A program made the translations under genes and the position numbers. Shown here piece by piece: positions 7,129 to 14,865 of a stretch of 24,600 nt of DNA. Source of the stretch: JAMIFV01 sp035906055 (lineage in GTDB: Bacteria; Pseudomonadota; Alphaproteobacteria; Rickettsiales; JABCZZ01); contig JAMIFV010000009.1 in NCBI GenBank assembly GCA_035906055.1, positions 1 through 24,600 of the forward strand. Direction: 5' to 3'. The notes under the pieces are model-generated. The model was not told where the DNA came from. It searched no databases and saw nothing but the letters and a program-made list of their open reading frames with translations. Within the stretch, counting starts at the first letter, position 1, and each line of letters begins with the position of its first letter.

Positions 7129-8298
7129 TTAGACCAGCAGATTATGGCCGCTGGCAAAGTGGCGATACTTGCCGGTATTGGTCAGTTGCAGTTCGTTGCG
7201 CCTTGTCAGCGCTTCGTTCACCAGCGCCACATAATCAAACCCGTTCACCACGAATTCGCGCGAGTCCTTATCATAGGAAGCACCCCACGGATTTCTGAAA
7301 GGTATGGCCTGTATGTATGTGCGTTCCGCGATATCCAGCAGCAGCAGGCGGCTGGTGGCAAGGCTGGAAATGACGGCAACGCCTTTATCTTCATCCACGG
7401 TAAGGTTGAACAGTTCGCCCGGAGTATCCAGCGACGGCACCGCTTCATTATAGTGAACCGGGGACAGGGTTTTATCACCCAGCTTACCCACAAAGGCCAG
7501 CGGCGCTATAGGCTCTTCATATCCGGTCTGTGCAATCGCGATGATATCATTGTTCTTCAGCAGGTGGAAATGCCCCACCAGCTGCTCGTCATTATCTATC
7601 ACCATCCTGGAGAGGAGTTTGCCGCTATTGAGGTCAAAATGGTCGATGCTGTTTTTGTCCACCCGGACGCTGCCAAGCTTGGGATTGCGGTAATCCTTGT
7701 ATTTCTGGCCGGGGGTAGCCAGCAGCACTGTACCGTCCTGCAGCAGCCTGCACTCATGTATGCCGGCCGGCGACACGTTATAATCGGCCACCTTCTTGCC
7801 GTCCTTGACGTCATATCCTGTCAGGTAGCCTTTGCCTGACTCATGCTCCACACGGGAGATAAAAATTACATCGCCGCCGGAAGCAAACAGGCCATGGCCG
7901 CGGAATCCTGAATTCGCCTCCGCTTCCACCGTCAGTTCCACTTCGCCGGTGCGGATATTCACTGCGGATGCGCGCGAGATGTAAGGCTCGGTGGACGCCA
8001 TCGGCACGGGAGATTTGGCCATCTCATAATTGCGCCGCTGCACCGACCATACGCGCTCAGGATTTTTTGGCTCCGGCAGGAAGCTATGGGGAAAATATTG
8101 CAGTGGCACCTGCTTTATGACCTCGTTCTTTTCAAGGTCGATAACGCAGAATATGTGGCCCGAGCCCACCAGAAGTTTCTTGCGCGGGGACATCTGCAAT
8201 GCAGCTTCCCCTGCCGCATGCGCAACGGAAAAAGGCAATAGCGAACTGGCCGAAAATGCCAGCAACGCCTTGGTGAATTCGCGTCTGGTCGGGTTCAT
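7129..8298 (-). CDS. Tat-exported DUF1513 family protein (first of two paralogues)
   Basis: This 389-residue protein has a twin-arginine signal: RREFTKALLAF near residues 5-15, a hydrophobic stretch, and an AHA cleavage region at about 26-28. The mature part has repeated beta-strand blocks with GSGHIFCVIDLEKNEVI, PHSFLPEPKNPERVWSVQR, SGFRGHGLFASGGDVIF, IHECRLLQDGTVLLAT and GHFHLL, ending in SGHNLLV. These are typical of the DUF1513 (COG3490) family, probably a periplasmic beta-propeller. Members often sit beside imelysin-type iron-uptake lipoproteins and di-haem peroxidases. None of those partners is present here. The ATG at 8298 lies 52 bp after the stop of the neighbouring paralogue, so both are probably one transcript. 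Substrate and function are unknown. Confidence 0.85.
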   Translation of the reverse strand: MNPTRREFTKALLAFSASSLLPFSVAHAAGEAALQMSPRKKLLVGSGHIFCVIDLEKNEVIKQVPLQYFPHSFLPEPKNPERVWSVQRRNYEMAKSPVPMASTEPYISRASAVNIRTGEVELTVEAEANSGFRGHGLFASGGDVIFISRVEHESGKGYLTGYDVKDGKKVADYNVSPAGIHECRLLQDGTVLLATPGQKYKDYRNPKLGSVRVDKNSIDHFDLNSGKLLSRMVIDNDEQLVGHFHLLKNNDIIAIAQTGYEEPIAPLAFVGKLGDKTLSPVHYNEAVPSLDTPGELFNLTVDEDKGVAVISSLATSRLLLLDIAERTYIQAIPFRNPWGASYDKDSREFVVNGFDYVALVNEALTRRNELQLTNTGKYRHFASGHNLLV

Positions 8299-8350
8299 GG
8301 CAAAAGTATACCAGCAGGGCCTGGCACAATCAAATATAATAGGACTGCTG

Positions 8351-9559
8351 CTATATGATCAGCCCGTGGCTGCCTGCATAGGGTTTGTTCTGTAAGGCGG
8401 AACCAGGTGCGAGCAGCGTTTCACTCATGTGGCCGTCCAGCTTCCACACCCCGTCGCCAAATGCTATGAAATTGTCGCTTCCCTTGTCAAATACCACGCC
8501 GAACGCCCTCTTAAGCCATTGCCCGGTTACGCTGTCAGATGCAAGGTCGATGCGCACGACCGCAGCATTCACATAGTCCGACACCAGCACGATGTTTTCA
8601 TCCGGCTTGATGGCGATACTGAACATCTCGCTTGGACGCGGCGTATGACTAAGATCGAGCTTCACATTCACCTCGCGCAGCGTTTCGCCTTCCCTGCCGA
8701 TGAACACGCTGCCCGGCTCGCCCTGCAACTGGTCCTTTTCGAACGCACGCGATTTGGAAACGGTGATAATGCGCCCGTCGGGCAACTGGTCCACATGCGA
8801 AAGCCCCTGTTCCTGCCCGTCAACCGGGCTGAAACTGACCTGTTTTCCATCCTTCGCATTAACGCGCAATATGCCGTCCGGACCGGCACGCGTCAGGATT
8901 GGGCGTTGCTCTCCATACTTGCCCTCTTCTGTGCCGGTCTTTTTAAAGCCCGACGTGGCGATGAGCACAGTGCCGTCAGGCATGAGCCGCGCTTCATGGA
9001 TCGGCGCATCCGACACTTTGAAATCTTCCACCACCTTGCCGGTACGCGTGTCATAGCCGGTGAGATGCCCGGTGCGCTTTTTCATATCAGCGCGCGTGAT
9101 GAAGAGTATATGGCTGTCGGGCATGAAATATCCATGCCCCCTGAACTCGGAATCCTTATCCGCCGTTATCGTGCCGGTTATATCACCCGTGGCAAGGTCG
9201 ATGCCCACCGCCCGGAAGGTAAGCTTCTCGTAGCCGGGCATGCCATAGCGCATGATGCGCCCTTGCGCGTCCTTGCCGGTGTAGCGCTGTATGGTCCATA
9301 TCTGCGCAGGCCGTTTAGGGTGCGGCAGGAACGAATGCGGGACGAACCCCACCTCCACCCTGGCGTAATGCTCCAGCGTCCTGCTGCTGAGAAAATGCAC
9401 ATGGCGGTCACTGCCCACAATCAGGCGCTCGCCCTTCGCGGTCGCGGCAAAATCGCTCCACCCGCCGCCCGCATCCGCCGCCGCAGCAATGCGCGGCAAC
9501 ACCAGCGACGAAGAAAGTGCGGTTAAGGTCGCAATAAACTGGCGGCGTGACAGGTGCAT
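8351..9559 (-). CDS. Tat-exported DUF1513 family protein (second paralogue)
   Basis: About 402 residues from ATG 9559, chosen because it places SRRQFIATL four residues from the N-terminus as in its paralogue. ATG 9586 would add nine residues, and neither start has a strong ribosome-binding site. The Tat signal is followed by a cleavage region around RIAAAADA. The conserved blocks match the downstream gene one for one: PHSFLPHPKRPAQIWTIQR, SEFRGHGYFMPDSHILF, TGHLTGYDTRTGKVVEDF, IHEARLMPDGTVLIATSG, LSHVDQLPDGRIITVSKS and the terminal GSHGLII. This makes it a tandem duplicate that has diverged considerably. It is probably a periplasmic beta-propeller of the DUF1513 family. It is transcribed divergently from hom, with about 115 bp between the starts. 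Confidence 0.85.
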   Translation of the reverse strand: MHLSRRQFIATLTALSSSLVLPRIAAAADAGGGWSDFAATAKGERLIVGSDRHVHFLSSRTLEHYARVEVGFVPHSFLPHPKRPAQIWTIQRYTGKDAQGRIMRYGMPGYEKLTFRAVGIDLATGDITGTITADKDSEFRGHGYFMPDSHILFITRADMKKRTGHLTGYDTRTGKVVEDFKVSDAPIHEARLMPDGTVLIATSGFKKTGTEEGKYGEQRPILTRAGPDGILRVNAKDGKQVSFSPVDGQEQGLSHVDQLPDGRIITVSKSRAFEKDQLQGEPGSVFIGREGETLREVNVKLDLSHTPRPSEMFSIAIKPDENIVLVSDYVNAAVVRIDLASDSVTGQWLKRAFGVVFDKGSDNFIAFGDGVWKLDGHMSETLLAPGSALQNKPYAGSHGLII

Positions 9560-9608
9560 ATACAAGCCGCATTTTAACTGATCCATGGGTATAAAGCCAG
9601 CAAAACAC

Positions 9609-9637
9609 TTGACCGCAGGGGCTACCCGGCTTTACGT
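9609..9637 (+). promoter_or_regulatory. Possible sigma-70 type promoter for hom
   Basis: TTGACC at 9609-9614 is followed after 17 bp by TTACGT at 9632-9637, about 38 bp before the hom start. The -35 is good and the -10 is poor, so this is tentative. Confidence 0.35.
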
Positions 9638-9674
9638 TCCTGCAGCTGTAGAAACTGTTTTTATACGAGGCATT

Positions 9675-10967
9675 ATGACCACCCCCTTACGCATCGCCAT
9701 TGCAGGCCTCGGCACCGTCGGCGACGGCACGCTTTCCATTTTGCAGGACAACGCCTCCGTGCTTGAAGCGCGCTGCGGCAGGGCCATTCAGGTAGTGGCC
9801 GTTTCCGCGCGCGACAGGAACAAAAAACGCAACTCCAGCCTGGACGGCCTTCACTGGGCGGGAACACCCGACGAACTGGCAAGCCTGCCGAATGTCGATA
9901 TCGTGGTGGAACTGATCGGCGGCTCCGAGGGCGCTGCCCGCCTGCTGGTGGAAACCGCGCTGAAGGCGGGCAAGCATGTGGTCACCGCCAATAAGGCGCT
10001 TATCGCGCATCACGGCATCGCGCTGGCCAGACTGGCTGAAGCATCGAATGCCATGTTCGCCTATGAAGCCGCCGTGGCCGGCGGCATCCCTATCATTAAA
10101 TCCTTGCGCGAAGGCCTCGCCGCCAACCGTTTCAGCCATATCGCGGGCATCCTCAACGGCACGTGCAACTTCATCCTCACCTCGATGTGGGAACATAAGA
10201 TGGATTTTTCCGTGGCGCTGGCCGAAGCCCAGCGCATAGGCTTTGCCGAGGCCGACCCGTCATTCGACATTGACGGCGTGGACACCGCCCACAAGCTGGC
10301 CATCATCACCTCGCTGGCCTATGGCTGCCCGCCCAATATCGGCGCGGTGCATGTGGAAGGCATCCGCCCCATTACGCTGCGCGACATGCAGTTCGCCGAT
10401 GAGCTGGGCTACGTCATCAAGCTGCTGGGCATCTCCACCCGCACGGAAGCGGGCATATTGCAGCGCGTGCATCCCTGCATGCTGCCCAAGCTTTCCAATA
10501 TGGGCCGCGTGGGCGGCGGGTATAACGGCATCATCGTGGAAGGCCATGCGGTTGGCCGCATCACGTTCGAGGGCGCAGGCGCAGGCGCGGGCCCCACGGC
10601 TTCTTCGGTCGTGGGCGACATTGTGGACATCGCTCGCGGCGCCACCTACAAGCCCTTCACCCTGCCCGTGAGCGAACTCAAGGCGCTGCCGCTTGCCTCC
10701 ATCGACAGTTTGCATACGTCTTATTATGTGCGCCTTGTCGTGGTGGATAAGCCCGGTGTGCTGGCCGCCGTCACCGGCATATTGCGTGACGAGGGCATTT
10801 CGCTGCAATCCTTCCTGCAGCACAGCCACGCGCCGGGCGAGCCTGTGCAGATCGTGCTGACCACGCACGATACGCTGGAATTCGCGATGAAGCAGGCGCT
10901 TGAGTCCATCTCCGAGCTTGAAACCGTGCTGGAACCCCCGCACATGATCAGGATAGAGCCGCTTTAA
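9675..10967 (+). CDS. hom: Homoserine dehydrogenase
   Basis: This 430-residue enzyme reduces aspartate semialdehyde to homoserine with NAD(P)H, a cytoplasmic step toward threonine and methionine. The start at 9675 has GAGG upstream and gives the standard N-terminus; an upstream in-frame extension to 9585 lacks conservation. The nucleotide-binding loop is GLGTVGDGTL at residues 11-20. Further on are HVVTANKALIA with the conserved Lys, the dimer and catalytic region YEAAVAGGIPIIKSLREGL, LNGTCNFIL, and EADPSFDIDGVDTAHKLAI with the substrate-binding acidic residues. The C-terminal 80 residues form an ACT domain (YYVRLVVVDKPGVLAAVTGIL), as in the long, feedback-regulated form. It precedes glpX by 62 bp, a common alphaproteobacterial order. 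Confidence 0.96.
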   Translation: MTTPLRIAIAGLGTVGDGTLSILQDNASVLEARCGRAIQVVAVSARDRNKKRNSSLDGLHWAGTPDELASLPNVDIVVELIGGSEGAARLLVETALKAGKHVVTANKALIAHHGIALARLAEASNAMFAYEAAVAGGIPIIKSLREGLAANRFSHIAGILNGTCNFILTSMWEHKMDFSVALAEAQRIGFAEADPSFDIDGVDTAHKLAIITSLAYGCPPNIGAVHVEGIRPITLRDMQFADELGYVIKLLGISTRTEAGILQRVHPCMLPKLSNMGRVGGGYNGIIVEGHAVGRITFEGAGAGAGPTASSVVGDIVDIARGATYKPFTLPVSELKALPLASIDSLHTSYYVRLVVVDKPGVLAAVTGILRDEGISLQSFLQHSHAPGEPVQIVLTTHDTLEFAMKQALESISELETVLEPPHMIRIEPL

Positions 10968-11029
10968 TCAGTTGCCAAAACACTCATAACCCGCCAGAAT
11001 CAGCACCTTAAAATATCAGGGATCACCAT

Positions 11030-12040
11030 ATGACCAAAAACACCGCCCCGCAGGCCGCCTATTCCGAATCTTTCACCATGGACCGCAATTTCGCGCTCGA
11101 AGCCGTGCGCGTTACCGAAGCGGCGGCGCTTGCCTGCTCGCGCCTCATGGGCCGAGGCGACGAAAAACAGGCCGATCAGGCCGCCGTGAACGCCATGCGC
11201 GAAGCGCTTAACGGCCTCACCATCGACGGCACCGTGGTTATAGGTGAAGGCGAACGCGATAAAGCCCCCATGCTTTACATCGGCGAAAAAGTAGGTACCG
11301 GCGAAGGCCCCAAGATCGACATCGCGCTTGACCCGCTCGAAGGCACCACGCTCTGCGCCACCGGCGGCCCCAACGCGCTGGCTGTAGTGGCCATGGCGGA
11401 AAAAGGCGGTTTCCTGCATGCGCCGGACGTGTACATGAACAAGATTGCTGTGGGCGGTGGGCTGCCTGAGGGCGTCATCGACCTCGACAACACGCCCGCT
11501 GTGAACCTGAAGAACCTCGCCAAAGCCAAGAAGTGCGATGTGGGTGATCTCGTCGTCTGCATCCTTGGCCGTGACCGCCATAAAGAGATGATCGCCAAAA
11601 CCCGCGAGGCAGGCGCGCGCATCATGCTTATTACCGACGGTGACGTGGCAGGCGTTATCGCCACCTCCCGCAAAGATACCGGCGTGGACATGTATATGGG
11701 CATCGGCGGCGCGCCGGAAGGCGTGCTGGCGGCAGCCGCGCTGCGCTGCATCGGCGGGCAGTTTCAGGGCAGGCTTATTTTCGCCGAGGAAGAAGAAAAA
11801 GCGCGCGCCAAACGCATGGGCGTGACCGACCTCAATAAAAAATACACACTGGAAGAACTCGCTAAGGGCGATGTGATGTTCGCCGCCACCGGCGTGACCG
11901 ACGGTTCCATGCTGCGCGGCGTGCGCCGCTTCCCCGGCGGTGCGCATACCCATTCCATCATCATGCGCTCACGCACCGGCACGGTGCGCGTGGTCGAAGC
12001 CGAACATAATTTTGGCCGCAAAACATGGGGGGATAAGTGA
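11030..12040 (+). CDS. glpX: Class II fructose-1,6-bisphosphatase
   Basis: This 336-residue cytoplasmic enzyme hydrolyses fructose-1,6-bisphosphate to fructose-6-phosphate for gluconeogenesis. It starts at ATG 11030 after CAGGGA. The metal-binding signatures of the GlpX family are IGEGERDKAPML (71-82) and DPLEGT (101-106). FALEAVRVTEAAALACSRLMGRGDE near the N-terminus and ITDGDVAGVI in the middle are also family-typical. Length is normal (320-340). It lies between hom and recJ on the same strand. The 62-bp gap from hom would allow co-transcription. The spacer after it is filled with palindromic repeats, which could end or process the transcript. Confidence 0.96.
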   Translation: MTKNTAPQAAYSESFTMDRNFALEAVRVTEAAALACSRLMGRGDEKQADQAAVNAMREALNGLTIDGTVVIGEGERDKAPMLYIGEKVGTGEGPKIDIALDPLEGTTLCATGGPNALAVVAMAEKGGFLHAPDVYMNKIAVGGGLPEGVIDLDNTPAVNLKNLAKAKKCDVGDLVVCILGRDRHKEMIAKTREAGARIMLITDGDVAGVIATSRKDTGVDMYMGIGGAPEGVLAAAALRCIGGQFQGRLIFAEEEEKARAKRMGVTDLNKKYTLEELAKGDVMFAATGVTDGSMLRGVRRFPGGAHTHSIIMRSRTGTVRVVEAEHNFGRKTWGDK

Positions 12041-12075
12041 CCTGTTTTCTTAGCAGCTCTGCTGCTTTAGAAAAC

Positions 12076-12164
12076 TGTCATCCTCGCGAAAGCGGGGATC
12101 CATTCTGTTACTGCCTTAGCGGCTTTGCCGCTTAGGCTCCCGTCATCCCGGCTCAAGCCGGGAT
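12076..12164 (+). repeat. Three palindromic units after glpX
   Basis: Three stem-loops stand in a row. The first, ATCCTCGC-GAAA-GCGGGGAT (12080-12099), has a GNRA loop. The second, GCCTTAGCGGC-TTT-GCCGCTTAGGC (12113-12136), has one mismatch. The third is ATCCCGGC-TCAA-GCCGGGAT (12145-12164). The first and third are each preceded by GTC and followed by C plus CA or TGG, so they are two copies of one dispersed unit with changed stems but conserved pairing. Related units occur at 20183-20264. Units of this GTCATCC...GGATC type are common in alphaproteobacterial intergenic regions. They may act as transcript 3' end or processing signals. Confidence 0.6.
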
Positions 12165-12180
12165 CTGGTGCCTTATTTTT

Positions 12181-12253
12181 TGGGGGGGGGGCGTCCCGCC
12201 CCCGCTACCTCTCCCCCTCGCTGCGCGGGGTCGTCGTGGTAGAACTCCTCCGC
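12181..12253 (-). repeat. GC-rich dispersed repeat, copy C (inverted)
   Basis: Read on the minus strand, this begins GCGGAGGAGTTCTACCACGA, continues with CGACCCC, a G-rich stretch and GGGACGCC, and ends in a run of ten C (ten G at 12182-12191 on the plus strand). It aligns with copies A and B over the opening segment and with copy A again at the ACGCCCCC end. It lies immediately before recJ, within the likely recJ leader. Confidence 0.55.
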
Positions 12254-12288
12254 GAATACTGCAGCGTTCTGGTAGTAAGATTTGCACA

Positions 12289-14121
12289 ATGACCGACCTG
12301 CTGGAACCTGAAACACAAACCACCCTCTCCATGCTCGGCCAGCGCTGGTGCGAGCGCGAAGCCAACCCGCGCGACGTGATGGCACTGCACCAGCAGGTGG
12401 ATGTGCCTGAGATCGTCGCACGCATACTTGCCGCGCGTGGCATCGCCCCGCAGGATGCACCTGGGTTCCTTTCCCCAACGCTACGCACACACCTGCCTGA
12501 TCCATTCCACCTTAAAGACATGGAAAAAGCGGCCAGAAGAATAGCCGAAGAAGTTGTTCGTTGTTCGTTGTTCGTTGCTGGCAACACTCCGCTAACAACT
12601 AACAACCAACAACCAACAACGCCTACTATCGGCATCTTCGGCGACTATGACGTGGACGGCGCAACATCCTCCTCATTGCTCGTCAATTATTTCCGCGCGC
12701 TGGGTATGCAGCCGCTGGTGCATATCCCCGACCGCATAAAGGAAGGCTATGGCCCCAACACGCCCGCGCTGCTGGCGCTCAAGGAACGCGGCGCAAGGCT
12801 GGTTATCACGGTCGATTGCGGGCAGATGGCGTTTGAACCGCTCAAAGCCGCAGCGGAAGCGGGAGTGGATGTGATCGTCGCCGACCATCACAAAGGCGAC
12901 ATACAGATGCCACAGGCCTTTGCGGTGGTCAATCCCAACCGTTTTGACGAAACCAGCCCGCACAAGCAGCTTGCCGCCGTGGGCGTGGTGTTCCTGCTGC
13001 TGGTAGCGGTGAATAAAATGCTGAGGGAAGCTGGCCGCGAAGTGCCCGACCTCATGCAGTGGCTGGATATTGTGGCGCTGGGCACGATCTGCGACGTGGT
13101 GCCGCTCACCGGCGCCAACCGCGCGCTGGTGACGCAGGGGCTGAAGGTCATGCGCAGCCGCCAGAATATGGGCATCAACGCCGCCATGGACGTGGCGCGC
13201 CTTGCGGAAGCGCCGGACACTTACCACGCGGGTTTCGTCATCGGCCCGCGCATCAATGCGGGCGGGCGCGTGGGCAAGTCCGGCCTCGGCGTGAAGCTGC
13301 TCACCGCTACCGACGCATTGGAGGCGCGCGGCATCGCGGAAGAGCTCAACCGCTTCAACGATGAACGCAAGGCTATCGAATCGCTCGTGCTGGAAGAAGC
13401 GATGCAGCAGGCGCACGCCTTGCCCGCCGAGTCCCCTTTCATCCTCGTGGCGAAGGAAGGCTGGCATCCCGGCGTCATCGGCGTGGTGGCTGGCAGGCTG
13501 AAGGAAACATTCCACAAACCCACCGCCGTGGTGGCGCTTAAGGACGGGCTCGGCAAAGCTTCCGCGCGATCGGTAACCGGCGTTGACCTCGGCAATGCGG
13601 TGGTGGCCGCCGTGCATGCGGGGCTGCTCGTTGGCGGCGGCGGCCATGCCATGGCGGCAGGCTTCACCGCCGAAGAAGAAAAGCTCGCTGAGCTACAGCG
13701 TTTCATCGCCGGGCGCATCACGCCCGAATTCGCCAGATTGCCGCGCGAGCGCGTGTTGTGGATCGACGCCACTATCGCGCAGCCGGGTGTCACGGTGGAA
13801 CTGGTAAAGCGCATCGCACAGCTTGGCCCCTTCGGCGCAAGCCATCCGCAGGTGCGGGTGAAAGTGGAAAAGGTTCGCCCGGTGAACACCGGCATCGTGG
13901 GCGACGGGCATGTGCGCACCATCCTTGTGGACGCAGCGCCCGGCGCAACATCATCAGGCATCAAGGCCATGGCCTTCCGCAGTGCGGATACGCCGCTGGG
14001 GCAATTGCTGCTGCACGGAAGGACGCGCAGCATGTCGGTTGCGGGCACCATGCGCATCAACAGCTGGCAGGGCCGCGAGAGCGTCGACTTTTTTATCGAT
14101 GATATAATGCTGGAGAACTGA
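12289..14121 (+). CDS. recJ: Single-stranded-DNA-specific exonuclease RecJ
   Basis: RecJ is a 5'-3' exonuclease on single-stranded DNA in recombination and mismatch repair. This 610-residue protein carries the DHH-family motifs in order: FGDYDVDGATS (117-127), TVDCG (174-178), ADHHKGD (198-204), DIVALGTICDVVPL (260-273), IGPRINAGGRVG, GVIGVVAGRLKE, and the DHHA1 glycine motif GGGGHAMAAGF (about 448). The C-terminal OB-like domain follows. The unusual feature is a segment at about residues 89-111 (VVRCSLFVAGNTPLTTNNQQPTT), just before motif I. RecJ proteins normally have only a few residues here (family knowledge). The segment is encoded by a palindromic repeat described separately. All catalytic residues remain in frame, so the gene is probably functional. 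Confidence 0.95.
   Translation: MTDLLEPETQTTLSMLGQRWCEREANPRDVMALHQQVDVPEIVARILAARGIAPQDAPGFLSPTLRTHLPDPFHLKDMEKAARRIAEEVVRCSLFVAGNTPLTTNNQQPTTPTIGIFGDYDVDGATSSSLLVNYFRALGMQPLVHIPDRIKEGYGPNTPALLALKERGARLVITVDCGQMAFEPLKAAAEAGVDVIVADHHKGDIQMPQAFAVVNPNRFDETSPHKQLAAVGVVFLLLVAVNKMLREAGREVPDLMQWLDIVALGTICDVVPLTGANRALVTQGLKVMRSRQNMGINAAMDVARLAEAPDTYHAGFVIGPRINAGGRVGKSGLGVKLLTATDALEARGIAEELNRFNDERKAIESLVLEEAMQQAHALPAESPFILVAKEGWHPGVIGVVAGRLKETFHKPTAVVALKDGLGKASARSVTGVDLGNAVVAAVHAGLLVGGGGHAMAAGFTAEEEKLAELQRFIAGRITPEFARLPRERVLWIDATIAQPGVTVELVKRIAQLGPFGASHPQVRVKVEKVRPVNTGIVGDGHVRTILVDAAPGATSSGIKAMAFRSADTPLGQLLLHGRTRSMSVAGTMRINSWQGRESVDFFIDDIMLEN
12553..12620 (+). repeat. Palindromic insertion inside recJ
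   Basis: The left arm (12553-12577) is three copies of GTTGTTC plus GTTG. The right arm (12592-12620) is the near-inverse, built on CAACAAC and AACAACT units. The arms pair over 25 bp with a mismatch at every seventh position, around a 14-nt loop. The insertion starts exactly on a codon boundary and keeps the reading frame, adding roughly 23 residues before RecJ motif I. This resembles protein-coding palindromic elements such as those known from Rickettsia, but the sequence family is not identified. Confidence 0.75.
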
Positions 14122-14128
14122 AACGTTC

Positions 14129-14485
14129 TTAGCGAACTTTGCCTTGTTCGTCGGCAGGAGCTGCATGCGCCAAACCATGTGAAGGCGCACCTGTGTGGTG
14201 GCTTCCACCGCTGGGAAGCAGCTTTTTGAATGCGTCGCCCCCGGCTCTCAGCAGCCCACTGCCAGCTTCTTCAACTGTTTTGACAAGCATACCGGCACCG
14301 TCCTTCACGAGGCCAGGCACGCTCATTACATCCGTCTCAGGACTGAGCATCATGTCGATGCCCTTGGCCTGCAGGCCCATCACGGCAGCGCGGGCAAGAC
14401 CCTGATTGCCAAGTTTTTTGACTTCTGCCATGCCTTCTTTCAATGCACCTTGAAGTGTGGCGGTGGGATCGGGATTCTTGCTCAT
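14129..14485 (-). CDS. 118-aa hypothetical protein
   Basis: A small gene convergent with recJ (7 bp between stops). It starts with ATG at 14485 with AGG about 12 nt upstream. The product is hydrophilic and helical at the N-terminus (ATLQGALKEGMAEVKKLGNQGLARAAVMGLQ). A glycine-rich middle follows (VPGLVKDGAGMLVKTVEEAGSGLLRAGGDAF), then a His/Pro/Ala-rich tail. It has no signal peptide, membrane helix or recognised family. In composition it resembles the orphan proteins at 1119-5339 (Gly/Ala-rich amphipathic stretches and a polar tail), but no real homology was detected by eye. Confidence 0.55.
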   Translation of the reverse strand: MSKNPDPTATLQGALKEGMAEVKKLGNQGLARAAVMGLQAKGIDMMLSPETDVMSVPGLVKDGAGMLVKTVEEAGSGLLRAGGDAFKKLLPSGGSHHTGAPSHGLAHAAPADEQGKVR

Positions 14486-14578
14486 ACACTGTATACCTGA
14501 TAAGATTTACTGCCGAAAATCATTGTAACATTCCACCCTCGCCAAGACAAGAAAAACTTATAAACTACAGAATCATAC

Positions 14579-14620
14579 CTGTCACAAAACTGTCATAATC
14601 CTGAGCATCGGAAATATAAT
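14579..14620 (+). promoter_or_regulatory. Pho-box-like direct repeat with a possible -10
   Basis: CTGTCAC-AAAA-CTGTCAT (14579-14596) is two 7-bp direct repeats with 11-bp periodicity, matching the PhoB-box consensus of two CTGTCAT units separated by four A/T. A perfect TATAAT follows at 14615-14620, 18 bp after the box, which is longer than the usual spacing of about 10. On the plus strand the next gene is tRNA-Thr (14714). On the minus strand the next is the 118-aa gene (start 14485). Which is controlled, if either, is unknown. Confidence 0.35.
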
Positions 14621-14713
14621 GATAATCCCCACAAACCGGGTTAAGCACTGTATTGCCTTGCAATTGGCAGACGTAACGGATAAGTAGACCACCCATCGGT
14701 TTTGCACCGAAAC

Positions 14714-14789
14714 GCCGCCTTAGCTCAGCTGGTAGAGCACCGCATTCGTAATGCGGGGGTCACGTGTTCGAGTCACGTAGGCGGCACCA
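14714..14789 (+). tRNA. tRNA-Thr (anticodon CGT)
   Basis: A complete cloverleaf with encoded CCA. The acceptor is GCCGCCT/AGGCGGC and the D-arm is GCTC...GAGC. The anticodon arm is CCGCA-TTCGTAA-TGCGG with anticodon CGT. The T-arm is ACGTG-TTCGAGT-CACGT. All stems pair perfectly. Confidence 0.95.
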
Positions 14790-14865
14790 CTCCACAAAAA
14801 GCCCATATTTCCGCCCATTTCACAAAACGCAATAATTCACTGATAGTATAGGTGCTTAACTAACT

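Noticed and set aside
8429..9526. Plus-strand frame of 365 codons opposite the second DUF1513 gene
   Set aside because: The minus strand encodes a clear DUF1513 protein with a Tat signal. The plus frame has no recognisable protein features.
9585..9674. N-terminal extension of homoserine dehydrogenase
   Set aside because: The added residues precede the conserved first strand, and the ATG at 9675 has a GAGG ribosome-binding site.
12182..12191. Ten-G tract as a phase-variation switch for recJ
   Set aside because: It belongs to the GC-rich repeat copy C, lies about 100 bp before the start and outside any coding frame or clear promoter.
12153..12635. Minus-strand frames opposite the recJ start
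   Set aside because: They run across repeats and the recJ N-terminus and have no family features.
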